Shown: piece after piece, positions 63,977-64,000 of the stretch
Layout of the letters: each line of letters starts with the position of its first letter
Position numbering within the stretch: position 1 is the stretch's first letter
Origin: Pseudoalteromonas luteoviolacea
Lineage (GTDB): Bacteria; Pseudomonadota; Gammaproteobacteria; Enterobacterales; Alteromonadaceae
Assembly: GCF_000814765.1 (NCBI RefSeq)
Contig: NZ_JWIC01000010.1
Location: 630,001-694,000 of the forward strand
DNA length: 64,000 bases
Direction of reading: 5' to 3'
Position numbers and translations under genes: made by a program
Notes under the pieces: model-generated
Seen by the model: the letters and a program-made list of their open reading frames with translations, nothing else
Database searches by the model: none
What the model was told of the DNA's origin: nothing

Positions 63977-64000
63977 CACCCAAATACATCTAGTTTATAC

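Noticed and set aside
1..64000. tRNA, rRNA, CRISPR, prophage or insertion sequence
   Set aside because: None seen on reading. Regular spaced repeats occur only at 50.7-50.8 kb and are too few and too diverged for a CRISPR array.

Overview
The window reads as ordinary chromosomal DNA of a marine gammaproteobacterium, most likely Pseudoalteromonas or a close relative in the Alteromonadales. The basis is a moderately low GC content, dense gammaproteobacterial gene orders (yibN-grxC-secB-gpsA; gpmI-envC-protease-yibQ; sfsA-dksA-gluQ-pcnB-folK-panB-panC; epd-pgk-fba; phoB-phoR), and a secreted subtilase with two C-terminal PPC domains. I see no rRNA, tRNA, CRISPR array, prophage or intact insertion sequence. 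The genus is an inference.

Region by region. 1-4.0 kb: the 3' part of a PhoD-like phosphatase gene cut by the window edge, a WD40-type lipoprotein, a 0.8 kb non-coding stretch with three copies of a hairpin-forming repeat, and a BaiN/HI0933-type flavoprotein. 4.4-15.3 kb: secreted serine protease, chemoreceptor, rsmJ, an unusual response regulator, prlC, gorA and a LysR regulator. 15.4-26.9 kb is the most accessory part: rhodanese, GNAT enzymes, a secreted protein with a fibrinogen-like C-terminus, a periplasmic solute-binding-like protein, a BCCT transporter with its convergent MarR neighbour, an NmrA-like oxidoreductase divergent from an arylamine N-acetyltransferase/EamA transporter/Crp-type regulator cluster, and purU. 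26.9-31.1 kb: a CrbR-like response regulator behind acs, and a divergent DcaP-type porin. 31-47 kb: housekeeping clusters. 47-50.3 kb: pstS-phoR-phoB with recognisable Pho boxes. 50.3-50.9 kb: a non-coding GATC-dense, repeat-bearing locus. 50.9-54.4 kb: fba-pgk-epd. 54.5-62.9 kb: exonuclease, CNBD-CBS-DUF294 protein, ActP-like symporter and its DUF4212 partner, divergent from a 1142-residue symporter/PAS/histidine kinase/receiver protein of CrbS type. 62.9-64 kb: a GAF-GGDEF diguanylate cyclase.

Two themes stand out. First, acetate use: the kinase (CrbS-like, 59-63 kb), its likely response regulator (CrbR-like, 27 kb), acetyl-CoA synthetase (28 kb), the acetate-type symporter operon (57-59 kb) and a porin lie in two loci 30 kb apart. 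The promoters of acs and of the symporter operon share a 14-base element differing at one position, with weaker versions before the porin and the kinase; I propose it as the CrbR operator. Second, the 50.5-50.85 kb intergenic region has 13 GATC sites in 300 bp and three 20-bp iteron-like repeats, each with a GATC at the same place and spaced 30-31 bp. That looks like origin-type or SeqA/Dam-controlled DNA, but there are no consensus DnaA boxes and no origin genes beside it. It is the best candidate here for something not yet described.

Other points of note are a probable AUU start codon for pcnB, a pair of 14-bp inverted operator-like sites between the NmrA-like and arylamine acetyltransferase genes, and a 15-bp perfect inverted repeat between pgk and fba.
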